From Stutzerimonas nosocomialis (GTDB lineage Bacteria; Pseudomonadota; Gammaproteobacteria; Pseudomonadales; Pseudomonadaceae), in assembly GCF_005876855.1 (NCBI RefSeq), contig NZ_QLAE01000017.1:29729-93728 (forward strand): a DNA stretch of 64,000 nt, written 5' to 3'. The notes under the pieces were generated by a model. It saw only the letters and a list, made by a program, of their open reading frames with translations, was not told the origin of the DNA and did not search any database. A program made the position numbers and the translations under genes. Within the stretch, counting starts at the first letter, position 1. Each line of letters begins with the position of its first letter. Positions 19,201 through 26,523 of the stretch are shown here, piece by piece.

Positions 19201-21136
19201 CGGCATCAACGTGCAGACCGACCCGGTGACGGTGATCGGCATCGGCGACATGGCGGGCGACGTGTTCGGCAACGGCATGCTGCTGTCCAGCACGCTGCAG
19301 CTGGTGGCTGCGTTCAACCACCTGCATATCTTCATCGACCCGAATCCGGACGCCGCGCGCAGCTTCCTCGAGCGCCAGCGCCTGTTCGACCTGCCGCGCT
19401 CCGCCTGGACCGACTATGACGCCTCGCTGATTTCCGAAGGAGGCGGGGTGTTCTCGCGCTCGGCCAAGAGCATCGCCATCACCCCGCAGATGAAGGAGCG
19501 CTTCGATATCAGCGCCGACCAGCTGACGCCCACCGAGCTGCTCAATGCGCTGCTCAAGGCGCCGGTGGATCTGCTCTGGAACGGCGGCATCGGCACCTAC
19601 GTCAAGAGCAGCGAAGAAACCCACGCCGATGTGGGCGACAAGGCCAACGATGCCCTGCGCGTCAACGGCAACGAACTGCGCGCCAAGGTGGTGGGAGAGG
19701 GCGGCAACCTCGGCATGACCCAGCTGGGCCGCGTCGAGTACGGCTTGCACGGCGGCGCCAGCAATACCGACTTCATCGACAACGCCGGTGGAGTCAACTG
19801 CTCCGACCATGAGGTGAACATCAAGATTCTCCTCAACGAGGTGGTCAGCGCGGGCGACATGACCGAGAAGCAGCGCAACCAGTTGCTGATGGAAATGACC
19901 GACTCGGTCGCCGAGCTGGTGATCCACGATAACTACAAGCAGACCCAGGCGCTTTCCCAGGCCGAACACCATGCGCATGAGCGGGCCGGCGAGTACAAGC
20001 GTCTGATCGCCGCGCTCGAGGCCGACGGGCTGCTCGACCGCCACCTCGAGTTCCTGCCCTCGGACGAGGCGCTGGATGAGCGGGCGGCGCAGGGCAAGGG
20101 GCTGACGCGTGCCGAGCTGTCGGTGCTGATCTCCTACAGCAAGATCGACCTGAAGAACGCGCTGCTCAAGTCCAGCGTGCCGGACGATGCCTATTTCGCC
20201 CGGGAGATGGAAACGGCATTCCCGCCGCTGCTGGCCGAACGCTTCGGCGAGGCCATGTACCGGCATCGCCTCAAGCGGGAAATCGTCGCGACCCAGATCG
20301 CCAACGACCTGGTGAACAACATGGGCGTCACCTTCGCCCATCGCCTGAAGTCGGCTACCGGCATGAGCCAGGCGGCCGTGGCCAGTGCCTATATCGTGGT
20401 GCGCGACGTGTTCCGCCTGCCGCACTGGTGGCGGCAGATCGAGGCGCTCGACCATCAGGTCCCCGCGCAGCTTCAACTCACCCTGATGAACGAGCTGACC
20501 CGGCTCGGGCGGCGTGCCACACGCTGGTTCCTGCGCAACCGCCGCGACGAACTCGACGCCGCGCGCGACGTGCAGCACTTCGGTCCGCGGGTCGAGGCGC
20601 TGTCGATCCGCCTGGACGAGCTGCTCGAAGGCCCGCCCCACGAGCTGTGGCAGGCACGCTATGGTCAGTACGTCGAGGCGGGCGTCCCCGAGGAGCTGGC
20701 GCGCATGGTCGCAGGCACCAGCCACCTCTACACGCTGCTGCCGATCATCGAGGCGGCCGAGGTCACCGGCGAAACCCTGGAGAATGTCGCGTCGGCCTAC
20801 TTCTCGGTGGGCGGTGCGCTCGATCTGTCCTGGTACATGCACCAGCTGACCAACCTGCCGGTACGCAACAACTGGCAGGCGCTGGCGCGTGAAGGCTTCC
20901 GCGACGACCTGGATAACCAGCAGCGCAGCATTACCGTCTCGGTACTGCGCATGTCCGACGGTCCCGAGGAGTTCGATGCGCGCGTGGCGCTGTGGCTCGC
21001 ACAGCGTCCGGCGCTGGTCGAACGCTGGAAGGCGATTCTCGGAGAGCTGCGCAGCGCGGGGGACGTCGACTACGCGATGTACGTGGTCGCCAGTCGCGAG
21101 CTGCAGGATCTGGCGCAAAGCGGTAGCCGACCCTGA
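16286..21136 (+). CDS. gdhB: NAD-specific glutamate dehydrogenase, large (GDH-180) class
   Basis: 1616 residues, the size of the L_180 NAD-glutamate dehydrogenases of Pseudomonas and Streptomyces. It converts glutamate to 2-oxoglutarate and ammonia in the cytoplasm, feeding amino-acid carbon into the TCA cycle. An N-terminal ACT-like regulatory half precedes the catalytic core, where RGGLRWSDREEDYRTE and the PGGAKGGF motif (about residues 848-855) are visible. The VVGEGGNLG block further on belongs to the nucleotide-binding domain. The gene is monocistronic and is closed by the hairpin at 21151. In P. aeruginosa the orthologue is arginine-inducible and allosterically controlled; no such site could be recognised here. 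Confidence 0.96.
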   Translation: MAFFTAASKADFQHQLQVALAQHVGEELLPQVGLFAEQFFGITSLSELTERRMTDLVGSTLATWRLLERFDPATPEVSVFNPDYEKHGWQSTHTVVEVLHPDMPFLVDSVRMELTRRGFSIHTLQNSVLKVRRDDDGVLQEVLPRGADSAGSRAESVIFIEIDRCAGAAALRELEQALLSVLADVRLAVGDFAAMKAKAAQLQQLVDGSSLQIEGVELAEIKAFLDWLVDNNFTFLGYEEFTVEPRDDGGRLVYDEGSLLGLSKRLRTGLAETDLHIEPRAVAYLNEPLLLSFAKAAIPSRVHRPAYPDFVSIRQMDEQGRVIRECRFMGLFTSAVYTQSVRHIPYIRRKVEVIVHRAGFDHSAHLAKELAQVLEVLPRDELFQTPIDELFDTAIAIVQIQERNKLRLFLRTDPYGRFCYCLVYVPRFSYSTETRLRIQQVLMDRLKASDCEFWTYFSESVLTRVQFILRIDPSQPLNIDTARLEQEVIQACRTWQDEYTSLVVERFGEAQGTMLLADFPKGFPAGYQERFTPNSAAVDMQHVLSLSDERPLVMSFYQPITAVENRLHCKIYRIDNPLALSDMLPILENLGLRVLGEFPYRLRHRNGREYWIHDFAFTYAEGLEIDLLEINEPLQDAFINISNGLAENDAFNRLILTAGLTWREVALLRAYARYLKQIRIGFDLGYIASALLNHTTVTRELVRLFKMRFYLARKLGEEDLADKQQRLEQAILAALDDVAVLNEDRILRRYLALIKATLRTNFYQPDAEGKAKSYISFKFDPRAIPEMPRPAPKFEIFVYSPRVEGVHLRGGKVARGGLRWSDREEDYRTEVLGLVKAQQVKNAVIVPGGAKGGFVPRRLPAAGSRDEIQAEAIACYRIFISGLLDITDNLKEGMVVPPANVLRYDEDDPYLVVAADKGTATFSDIANGIAAEYDFWLGDAFASGGSAGYDHKKMGITAKGAWVSVQRHFRERGINVQTDPVTVIGIGDMAGDVFGNGMLLSSTLQLVAAFNHLHIFIDPNPDAARSFLERQRLFDLPRSAWTDYDASLISEGGGVFSRSAKSIAITPQMKERFDISADQLTPTELLNALLKAPVDLLWNGGIGTYVKSSEETHADVGDKANDALRVNGNELRAKVVGEGGNLGMTQLGRVEYGLHGGASNTDFIDNAGGVNCSDHEVNIKILLNEVVSAGDMTEKQRNQLLMEMTDSVAELVIHDNYKQTQALSQAEHHAHERAGEYKRLIAALEADGLLDRHLEFLPSDEALDERAAQGKGLTRAELSVLISYSKIDLKNALLKSSVPDDAYFAREMETAFPPLLAERFGEAMYRHRLKREIVATQIANDLVNNMGVTFAHRLKSATGMSQAAVASAYIVVRDVFRLPHWWRQIEALDHQVPAQLQLTLMNELTRLGRRATRWFLRNRRDELDAARDVQHFGPRVEALSIRLDELLEGPPHELWQARYGQYVEAGVPEELARMVAGTSHLYTLLPIIEAAEVTGETLENVASAYFSVGGALDLSWYMHQLTNLPVRNNWQALAREGFRDDLDNQQRSITVSVLRMSDGPEEFDARVALWLAQRPALVERWKAILGELRSAGDVDYAMYVVASRELQDLAQSGSRP

Positions 21137-21150
21137 AGGTTGACCGCATG

Positions 21151-21182
21151 AAAAGCCCCGCTTCGGCGGGGCTTTCTTTTTT
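21151..21182 (+). terminator. Rho-independent terminator of the glutamate dehydrogenase gene
   Basis: aaaagccccgc, loop ttcg, gcggggcttt, then a T-rich tail (tcttttttt). It starts 14 bases after the stop codon. The A-run on the left also allows function on the minus strand. Confidence 0.92.
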
Positions 21183-21378
21183 ACGGCTCGGCGGTGCCCA
21201 GCGGCACATGAGGCTCGCCTGCCATGAAGGCTCGGTTCGGCATTGCTTGCGTGATCGAAGCGGCTACGACGGCTGCGGCCTTTTGCCAGGCCCTGAAACG
21301 CAAACACCCGATGCAATGCACCGGGCGTTCGAGGGAAGCGGCCCGGGAAGCTGCAAGGCGGTCCCGGGTGGGTGCGGC
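21183..21378. other. Non-coding gap between the glutamate dehydrogenase terminator and gltA
   Basis: About 196 bases with no convincing coding frame. The only recognisable element is the inverted repeat at 21304-21328, listed separately as a possible gltA terminator. Confidence 0.5.
21301..21328 (-). terminator. Possible gltA terminator
   Basis: Read on minus, an 11-bp stem containing two G-T pairs (21318-21328 with 21304-21314, loop of 3) is followed by TTTGCGTTT. It lies about 50 bases beyond the gltA stop. The T-run is short, so this is a moderate call. Confidence 0.45.
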
Positions 21379-22650
21379 TTAGCGCGGCATGTCGCGCTGA
21401 GGATGCCCGGTGTACAGCTGGCGCGGGCGGCCGATCTTGTACGGGCCGGAGAGCATTTCCTTCCAGTGGGAGATCCAGCCCACGGTGCGCGCCAGGGCGA
21501 AGATCACGGTGAACATGCTGGTCGGAATGCCGATCGCCTTGAGGATGATGCCCGAGTAGAAGTCGACGTTCGGGTAGAGGTTGCGCTCGACGAAGTAGGG
21601 GTCGTTGCGCGCGATTTCCTCGAGCTTCATCGCCAGTTCCAGCTGGGGATCGTTGATGCCCAGCTCCGCCAGGACCTCGTCGCAGGTCTGCTTCATGACC
21701 TTGGCGCGTGGGTCGAAGTTCTTGTAGACACGGTGACCGAAGCCCATGAGCTTGAACGGGTCGTCCTTGTCCTTGGCCTTGGCCACGAACTTCTCGATGT
21801 TCGAGACGTCGCCGATCTCGTCGAGCATGGTCAGTACGGCTTCGTTGGCGCCGCCGTGGGCCGGGCCCCAGAGCGCAGCGATGCCGGCGGCGATGCAGGC
21901 GAACGGGTTGGCCCCCGAGGAGCCGGCCAGGCGGACGGTGGACGTCGAGGCGTTCTGCTCATGGTCGGCGTGGAGGATAAAGATCCGGTCCATCGCCTTG
22001 GCCAGCGTCGGGCTGATCGGTTTGATCTCGCACGGCGTGTTGAACATCATGTGCAGAAAGTTTTCCGCGTAGTTCAGGTCGTTACGCGGATACATCATCG
22101 GCTGGCCCATGGAGTACTTGTACGTCATGGCGGCGATGGTCGGCATCTTGGCAACCAGGCGCATCGCGGAAACTTCGCGATGCTGCGGGTTATTGATGTC
22201 GAGCGAGTCGTGATAGAAGGCCGAGAGCGCGCCGATCACGCCACACATGATGGCCATCGGGTGTGCATCGCGGCGGAAGCCATTGAAGAAGGTCTTCAGC
22301 TGCTCATGAACCATGGTGTGGTTCTTGATCGTGCTGACAAAAGCAGCCTTTTCCTCTGCGCTGGGAAGTTCGCCATTGAGCAGCAGGTAACAGGTCTCGA
22401 GATAGTCGGACTTCTCGGCGAGCTGCTCGATGGGGTAGCCACGGTGGAGGAGGACGCCCTTGTCACCATCGATATAGGTGATCTTGGACTCGCAAGAGGC
22501 GGTCGACATGAAGCCCGGGTCGAAGGTGAACTGACCCGTGGAGGTCAGGCCTCGAACATCGATGACATCAGGGCCTACGGTGCCGGATAAAACGGGCAGT
22601 TCGACGGGGGCTGCGCCCTCGATGATCAACTGCGCTTTTTTGTCAGCCAT
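21379..22650 (-). CDS. gltA: Citrate synthase (type II, hexameric class)
   Basis: 423 residues. It condenses acetyl-CoA with oxaloacetate, the entry step of the TCA cycle. The catalytic blocks are clear: [14 protein letters not shown] (substrate and acetyl-CoA site) and [14 protein letters not shown]. The N-terminal beta domain typical of the Gram-negative NADH-inhibited type is present. It is transcribed divergently from sdhC, as in other pseudomonads, from the promoter at 22710-22737. The start is the ATG behind aggaggcc. Confidence 0.98.
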   Translation of the reverse strand: MADKKAQLIIEGAAPVELPVLSGTVGPDVIDVRGLTSTGQFTFDPGFMSTASCESKITYIDGDKGVLLHRGYPIEQLAEKSDYLETCYLLLNGELPSAEEKAAFVSTIKNHTMVHEQLKTFFNGFRRDAHPMAIMCGVIGALSAFYHDSLDINNPQHREVSAMRLVAKMPTIAAMTYKYSMGQPMMYPRNDLNYAENFLHMMFNTPCEIKPISPTLAKAMDRIFILHADHEQNASTSTVRLAGSSGANPFACIAAGIAALWGPAHGGANEAVLTMLDEIGDVSNIEKFVAKAKDKDDPFKLMGFGHRVYKNFDPRAKVMKQTCDEVLAELGINDPQLELAMKLEEIARNDPYFVERNLYPNVDFYSGIILKAIGIPTSMFTVIFALARTVGWISHWKEMLSGPYKIGRPRQLYTGHPQRDMPR

Positions 22651-22709
22651 GTATGGCCTCCTGTCTTATGCTTGGAATCATCAGAAGCCCCCCACGCAGG
22701 GCCCGCATC

Positions 22710-22737
22710 ACTATAGTGAGATAAATCTCAAAGTCAA
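22710..22737 (-). promoter_or_regulatory. gltA sigma-70 promoter with a palindrome in the spacer
   Basis: On minus: TTGACT (22737-22732), a 16-base spacer, then TATAGT (22715-22710), about 60 bases before the gltA start. The spacer holds a perfect inverted repeat, TGAGAT-2-ATCTCA (22717-22730), placed where a repressor would block RNA polymerase. Confidence 0.75.
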
Positions 22738-22851
22738 TTTGCGAGAAGCCTCTGCGCAGACGCCTTCATCGCGTCTGTTCTGTGTGTTTGCTCCGCTGTT
22801 TACGACATTTATATAGGTGCCGCAATCGGCACTTGGTGGCACTTCACCACA

Positions 22852-22880
22852 TTGTCATTAGCGACCTAACTGTTTATACT
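22852..22880 (+). promoter_or_regulatory. sdhCDAB sigma-70 promoter
   Basis: TTGTCA (22852-22857), an exact 17-base spacer and TATACT (22875-22880). This leaves a leader of about 115 bases before sdhC. It is the best -35/-10 pair in the 350-base gltA-sdhC spacer; the remainder of the spacer shows no gene. Confidence 0.72.
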
Positions 22881-23000
22881 CGGCGACCGACCGGCAGGGG
22901 CCTTGCCAGCCGATAACTGCAGGTTGTCACTCGTGGGTAGCGGGCACATTCCAGTGCTCATCCCAACAACTTTGCCCTGCGTCTTTTGGGGCTCTCAAGT

Positions 23001-23387
23001 GTGAAAAACGCCGTGAAAAGCCAAAGACCTGTAAACCTCGATCTTAGGACTATCAAACTCCCCATCACTGCCTACACGTCGATCCTGCATCGTGTATCCG
23101 GTGTGATCCTGTTCCTTGGTATCGCCATACTGCTGCTTGCGCTGGACACCTCCCTGTCTTCCGAGGAAGGCTTCGGGCGCGTTCAGGATTACCTTGCCAG
23201 TCCGCTCGCCAAGCTCGTGATCTGGGGACTTCTGTCCGCACTGCTGTACCACCTGGTGGCGGGTATCCGTCACTTGATCATGGACACCGGCCATGGCGAG
23301 ACGCTCCAGGGCGGCAAGCTGGGCTCGAAAATTGTTCTCGCCGTCTCCGCGGTGCTGATCGTTCTGGCGGGAGTGTGGATATGGTAA
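23001..23387 (+). CDS. sdhC: Succinate dehydrogenase cytochrome b556 subunit
   Basis: 128 residues from the GTG at 23001; a TTG 15 bases upstream is in frame but less likely. The N-terminal RPVNLDLRTIKLP block and three membrane helices match SdhC. The helix with YHLVAGIRHLIMD holds the conserved His that ligates haem b together with SdhD. It anchors complex II in the inner membrane and forms part of the ubiquinone site. It overlaps sdhD by 7 bases. Confidence 0.93.
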   Translation: MKNAVKSQRPVNLDLRTIKLPITAYTSILHRVSGVILFLGIAILLLALDTSLSSEEGFGRVQDYLASPLAKLVIWGLLSALLYHLVAGIRHLIMDTGHGETLQGGKLGSKIVLAVSAVLIVLAGVWIW

Positions 23388-23749
23388 CCAACGTCACCAA
23401 CCTGTCGCGTTCGGGTCTCTATGACTGGATGGCTCAGCGCGTTTCGGCAGTGGTTCTTGCGGCTTATTTCCTGTTTCTTCTCGGATACCTCGTTTCTAAC
23501 CCGGGCCTCGGCTACGCGGAATGGCATGCGCTCTTTTCCAACAACTGGATGCGCATCTTCAGCTTGCTGGCGCTTGTTTCCCTGAGCGTGCACTCGTGGG
23601 TCGGCATGTGGACCATTTCCACCGACTACCTGACCACGATGGCCATCGGCAAGTGGGCGACCGGTGTGCGTTTCCTGTTCCAGGCGGTATGTGGCATCGC
23701 GATGTTCACATTCTTCGTCTGGGGCGTGCAGATTCTCTGGGGTATCTGA
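23381..23749 (+). CDS. sdhD: Succinate dehydrogenase hydrophobic anchor subunit
   Basis: 122 residues from the ATG at 23381, inside the end of sdhC. A GTG two codons earlier is possible but would not change the domain. Three membrane helices are seen; the segment SLSVHSWVGMWTISTDYL carries the haem-region His and the Asp-Tyr pair that contacts ubiquinone. It is the partner of sdhC in the membrane anchor. Confidence 0.93.
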   Translation: MVTNVTNLSRSGLYDWMAQRVSAVVLAAYFLFLLGYLVSNPGLGYAEWHALFSNNWMRIFSLLALVSLSVHSWVGMWTISTDYLTTMAIGKWATGVRFLFQAVCGIAMFTFFVWGVQILWGI

Positions 23750-23752
23750 TTC

Positions 23753-25525
23753 ATGGCTAATATTCGTACGCTTTCCTTCGACGCCATCATTGTGGGCGGC
23801 GGCGGTGCCGGTATGCGCGCAGCATTGCAGCTTGCCCAGTCCGGCCACAAGACTGCCGTAGTAACTAAGGTTTTCCCGACTCGCTCGCACACCGTTTCCG
23901 CGCAGGGTGGCATCACCTGCGCCATCGCTTCGGCCGACCCGAACGACGACTGGCGCTGGCACATGTACGACACCGTCAAGGGCTCCGACTACATCGGTGA
24001 CCAGGACGCCATCGAGTACATGTGTTCCGTCGGTCCCGAGGCGGTCTTCGAGCTCGAGCACATGGGTCTGCCGTTCTCCCGTACCGAGCAGGGTCGCATC
24101 TATCAGCGTCCGTTCGGCGGTCAGTCCAAGGACTTCGGCAAGGGCGGCCAGGCTGCCCGTACCTGCGCCGCAGCCGACCGTACCGGTCACGCGCTGCTGC
24201 ACACCCTCTATCAGGGCAATCTCAAGGCCGGCACCTCGTTCCTCAACGAGTGGTACGCCGTGGACCTGGTCAAGAACCAGGACGGCGCCATCGTCGGCAT
24301 CATCGCCATCTGCATCGAGAATGGCGAAACCGTCTACATCCGCTCCAAGGCCACTGTCCTGGCCACTGGCGGTGCGGGCCGCATCTATGCGTCGACCACC
24401 AATGCGCTGATCAATACCGGTGACGGCGTCGGCATGGCCCTGCGTGCGGGCGTGCCGGTGCAGGACATCGAAATGTGGCAGTTCCACCCGACCGGCATCG
24501 CCGGCGCGGGCGTCCTCGTCACCGAGGGTTGCCGCGGCGAGGGTGGCTACCTGATCAACAAGCACGGCGAGCGCTTCATGGAGCGTTACGCGCCGAACGC
24601 CAAGGACCTGGCCGGTCGCGACGTGGTCGCCCGTTCGATGGTCAAGGAAATCATCGCCGGCAACGGCTGTGGCCCGGATGGCGACCATGTGATGCTCAAG
24701 CTCGATCACCTGGGCGAAGAAGTGCTTCACAGCCGCCTGCCCGGCATTTGCGAACTGTCCAAGACCTTCGCTCATGTCGATCCGGTGGTGGCTCCGGTTC
24801 CTGTTGTTCCGACCTGCCACTACATGATGGGCGGCGTGGCCACCAACATCCATGGCCAGGCGATCACCCAGGATGCCAACGGCAACGACGCCATCATCGA
24901 AGGCCTGTTCGCCGTGGGCGAGGTCGCCTGCGTGTCGGTACATGGCGCCAACCGCCTGGGTGGCAACTCGCTGCTCGACCTGGTGGTCTTCGGTCGTGCT
25001 GCCGGGCTGCACCTGGAAAAGGCGCTCAAGGAAGGCATCGAATACCGTGGCGCCAGCGAGACCGATCTGGACGTCGCGCTCAACCGTCTGGCTTCGCTCA
25101 ACGAGCGCAGCACCGGTGAAGACGTCGCGCCGCTGCGCAAGGAACTGCAGAGCTGCATGCAGAACTACTTCGGTGTGTTCCGCACCGGCGAGTACATGCA
25201 GAAGGGCATCGCCCAGCTCGAAGATCTGCGTCAGCGCATCGCCAACGTGAAGATCGCCGACAAGAGCCAGTCCTTCAATACCGCTCGTATCGAAGCGCTG
25301 GAACTACAGAACCTTCTGGAAGTCGCAGAGGCTACCGCCATCGCCGCGGAAAATCGCAAGGAGTCGCGCGGTGCCCATGCTCGTGAAGACTTCGAGGAGC
25401 GTGATGACGAGAACTGGCTGTGCCACACCCTCTACTTCCCGGGTGAGAAACGCGTAGCCAAGCGTGCTGTGAACTTCGCTCCGAAGACCGTTCCGGCATT
25501 CGAACCCAAGGTTCGGACTTATTAA
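23753..25525 (+). CDS. sdhA: Succinate dehydrogenase flavoprotein subunit
   Basis: 590 residues, the usual size. The N-terminal FAD-binding [10 protein letters not shown] is followed by [11 protein letters not shown], which contains the His that carries the covalent FAD. The active-site block [21 protein letters not shown] is present, with the catalytic Arg in the following [15 protein letters not shown] segment. It oxidises succinate to fumarate. It lies 3 bases downstream of sdhD in the sdhCDAB operon. Confidence 0.98.
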   Translation: MANIRTLSFDAIIVGGGGAGMRAALQLAQSGHKTAVVTKVFPTRSHTVSAQGGITCAIASADPNDDWRWHMYDTVKGSDYIGDQDAIEYMCSVGPEAVFELEHMGLPFSRTEQGRIYQRPFGGQSKDFGKGGQAARTCAAADRTGHALLHTLYQGNLKAGTSFLNEWYAVDLVKNQDGAIVGIIAICIENGETVYIRSKATVLATGGAGRIYASTTNALINTGDGVGMALRAGVPVQDIEMWQFHPTGIAGAGVLVTEGCRGEGGYLINKHGERFMERYAPNAKDLAGRDVVARSMVKEIIAGNGCGPDGDHVMLKLDHLGEEVLHSRLPGICELSKTFAHVDPVVAPVPVVPTCHYMMGGVATNIHGQAITQDANGNDAIIEGLFAVGEVACVSVHGANRLGGNSLLDLVVFGRAAGLHLEKALKEGIEYRGASETDLDVALNRLASLNERSTGEDVAPLRKELQSCMQNYFGVFRTGEYMQKGIAQLEDLRQRIANVKIADKSQSFNTARIEALELQNLLEVAEATAIAAENRKESRGAHAREDFEERDDENWLCHTLYFPGEKRVAKRAVNFAPKTVPAFEPKVRTY

Positions 25526-25536
25526 GGGTGGCCGAT

Positions 25537-26241
25537 ATGTTGAAAGTGAGCGTTTATCGCTACAACCCGGATCAGGACGAAAAACCGTTCATGCAGGACT
25601 TCCAGGTCAATACCGATGGTAAAGACGTGATGGTTCTGGATGTGCTGGCACTCATCAAGGAGCAGGACCAGGGTTTCTCCTACCGCCGGTCTTGCCGTGA
25701 AGGTGTCTGCGGCTCCGATGGCATGAACATCAACGGCAAGAACGCGCTGGCCTGCATTACCCCGCTGTCCGCAGTGGTCAAGGGTGACCGGCTGGTGGTT
25801 CGTCCGCTGCCGGGTCTGCCGGTCATCCGCGACCTGGTCGTGGATATGGGCATCTTCTACAAGCAGTACGAAAAAGTTCGTCCTTACCTGATGAACGATA
25901 CCCCGGCTCCTGCTATCGAACGACTGCAGTCGCCGGAAGACCGGGAGAAGCTGGACGGTCTGTACGAGTGCATCCTGTGCGCGTGCTGCTCCACCAGCTG
26001 CCCTTCGTTCTGGTGGAATCCCGACAAGTTCCTCGGTCCGGCGGCCCTGCTGCAGGCTTACCGCTTCCTGGCGGACAGCCGTGACACCCGCACCGAAGAG
26101 CGTCTGGCGTCGATGGACGACCCGTTCAGCGTCTTCCGCTGCCGTGGCATCATGAACTGCGTCAGCGTTTGTCCGAAAGGGTTGAACCCGACCAAGGCCA
26201 TTGGTCACGTGCGTAACATGCTGCTGCAGAGCGGTACTTGA
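25537..26241 (+). CDS. sdhB: Succinate dehydrogenase iron-sulfur subunit
   Basis: 234 residues from the ATG at 25537 (Shine-Dalgarno aagggtgg). A GTG at 25528 would add three residues but leaves no room for a ribosome site. All cluster motifs are intact: the [2Fe-2S] block SCREGVCGSDGMNINGKNALAC, then CILCACCSTSCP and CRGIMNCVSVCPKG for the [4Fe-4S] and [3Fe-4S] clusters. It passes electrons from FAD to ubiquinone. Confidence 0.97.
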   Translation: MLKVSVYRYNPDQDEKPFMQDFQVNTDGKDVMVLDVLALIKEQDQGFSYRRSCREGVCGSDGMNINGKNALACITPLSAVVKGDRLVVRPLPGLPVIRDLVVDMGIFYKQYEKVRPYLMNDTPAPAIERLQSPEDREKLDGLYECILCACCSTSCPSFWWNPDKFLGPAALLQAYRFLADSRDTRTEERLASMDDPFSVFRCRGIMNCVSVCPKGLNPTKAIGHVRNMLLQSGT

Positions 26242-26304
26242 TAGCCTCTGCGGATGTCGTGGCGAATCTCGCCGTGGCCTCCAGTAAGAGGTGAATGTAA
26301 CACC

Positions 26305-26336
26305 TGCGGCGCCGATGTCCTCGGCGCCGTAGTTTT
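26305..26336 (+). terminator. Hairpin in the sdhB-sucA spacer, possible partial terminator
   Basis: An 11-bp stem (tgcggcgccga with tcggcgccgta, one G-T pair) is followed by gtttta, 63 bases after sdhB. It may reduce read-through from sdh into suc. The rest of the 282-base spacer (26242-26523) shows no gene; its last 20 bases hold the sucA ribosome site agggtga. Confidence 0.5.
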
Positions 26337-26523
26337 AGCCGGAAACCGGGCTCAAAAAGCTCGGAATTCGCCTTGAAATCGATGACCAGCAGGGGCATCC
26401 GGGCTGGTACCCGGACTATCTGCGGGGCCCGTGGTGGCTTGGTCGAGTCGCTGCCTCAGCACTCAGGCAAGTCATGCTGCGGTTTCCACGCCGGTGGTGT
26501 CCCCTTATAGAGGGTGACCAAGC

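Noticed and set aside
17159-21316. 1385-codon open frame antisense to the glutamate dehydrogenase
   Set aside because: Low-complexity product rich in Val, Leu, Gln, His, Arg and Asp with no domain; a by-product of high GC and codon bias opposite a clear gene. The same holds for the long antisense frames at 2704-5532 and 26566-29310.
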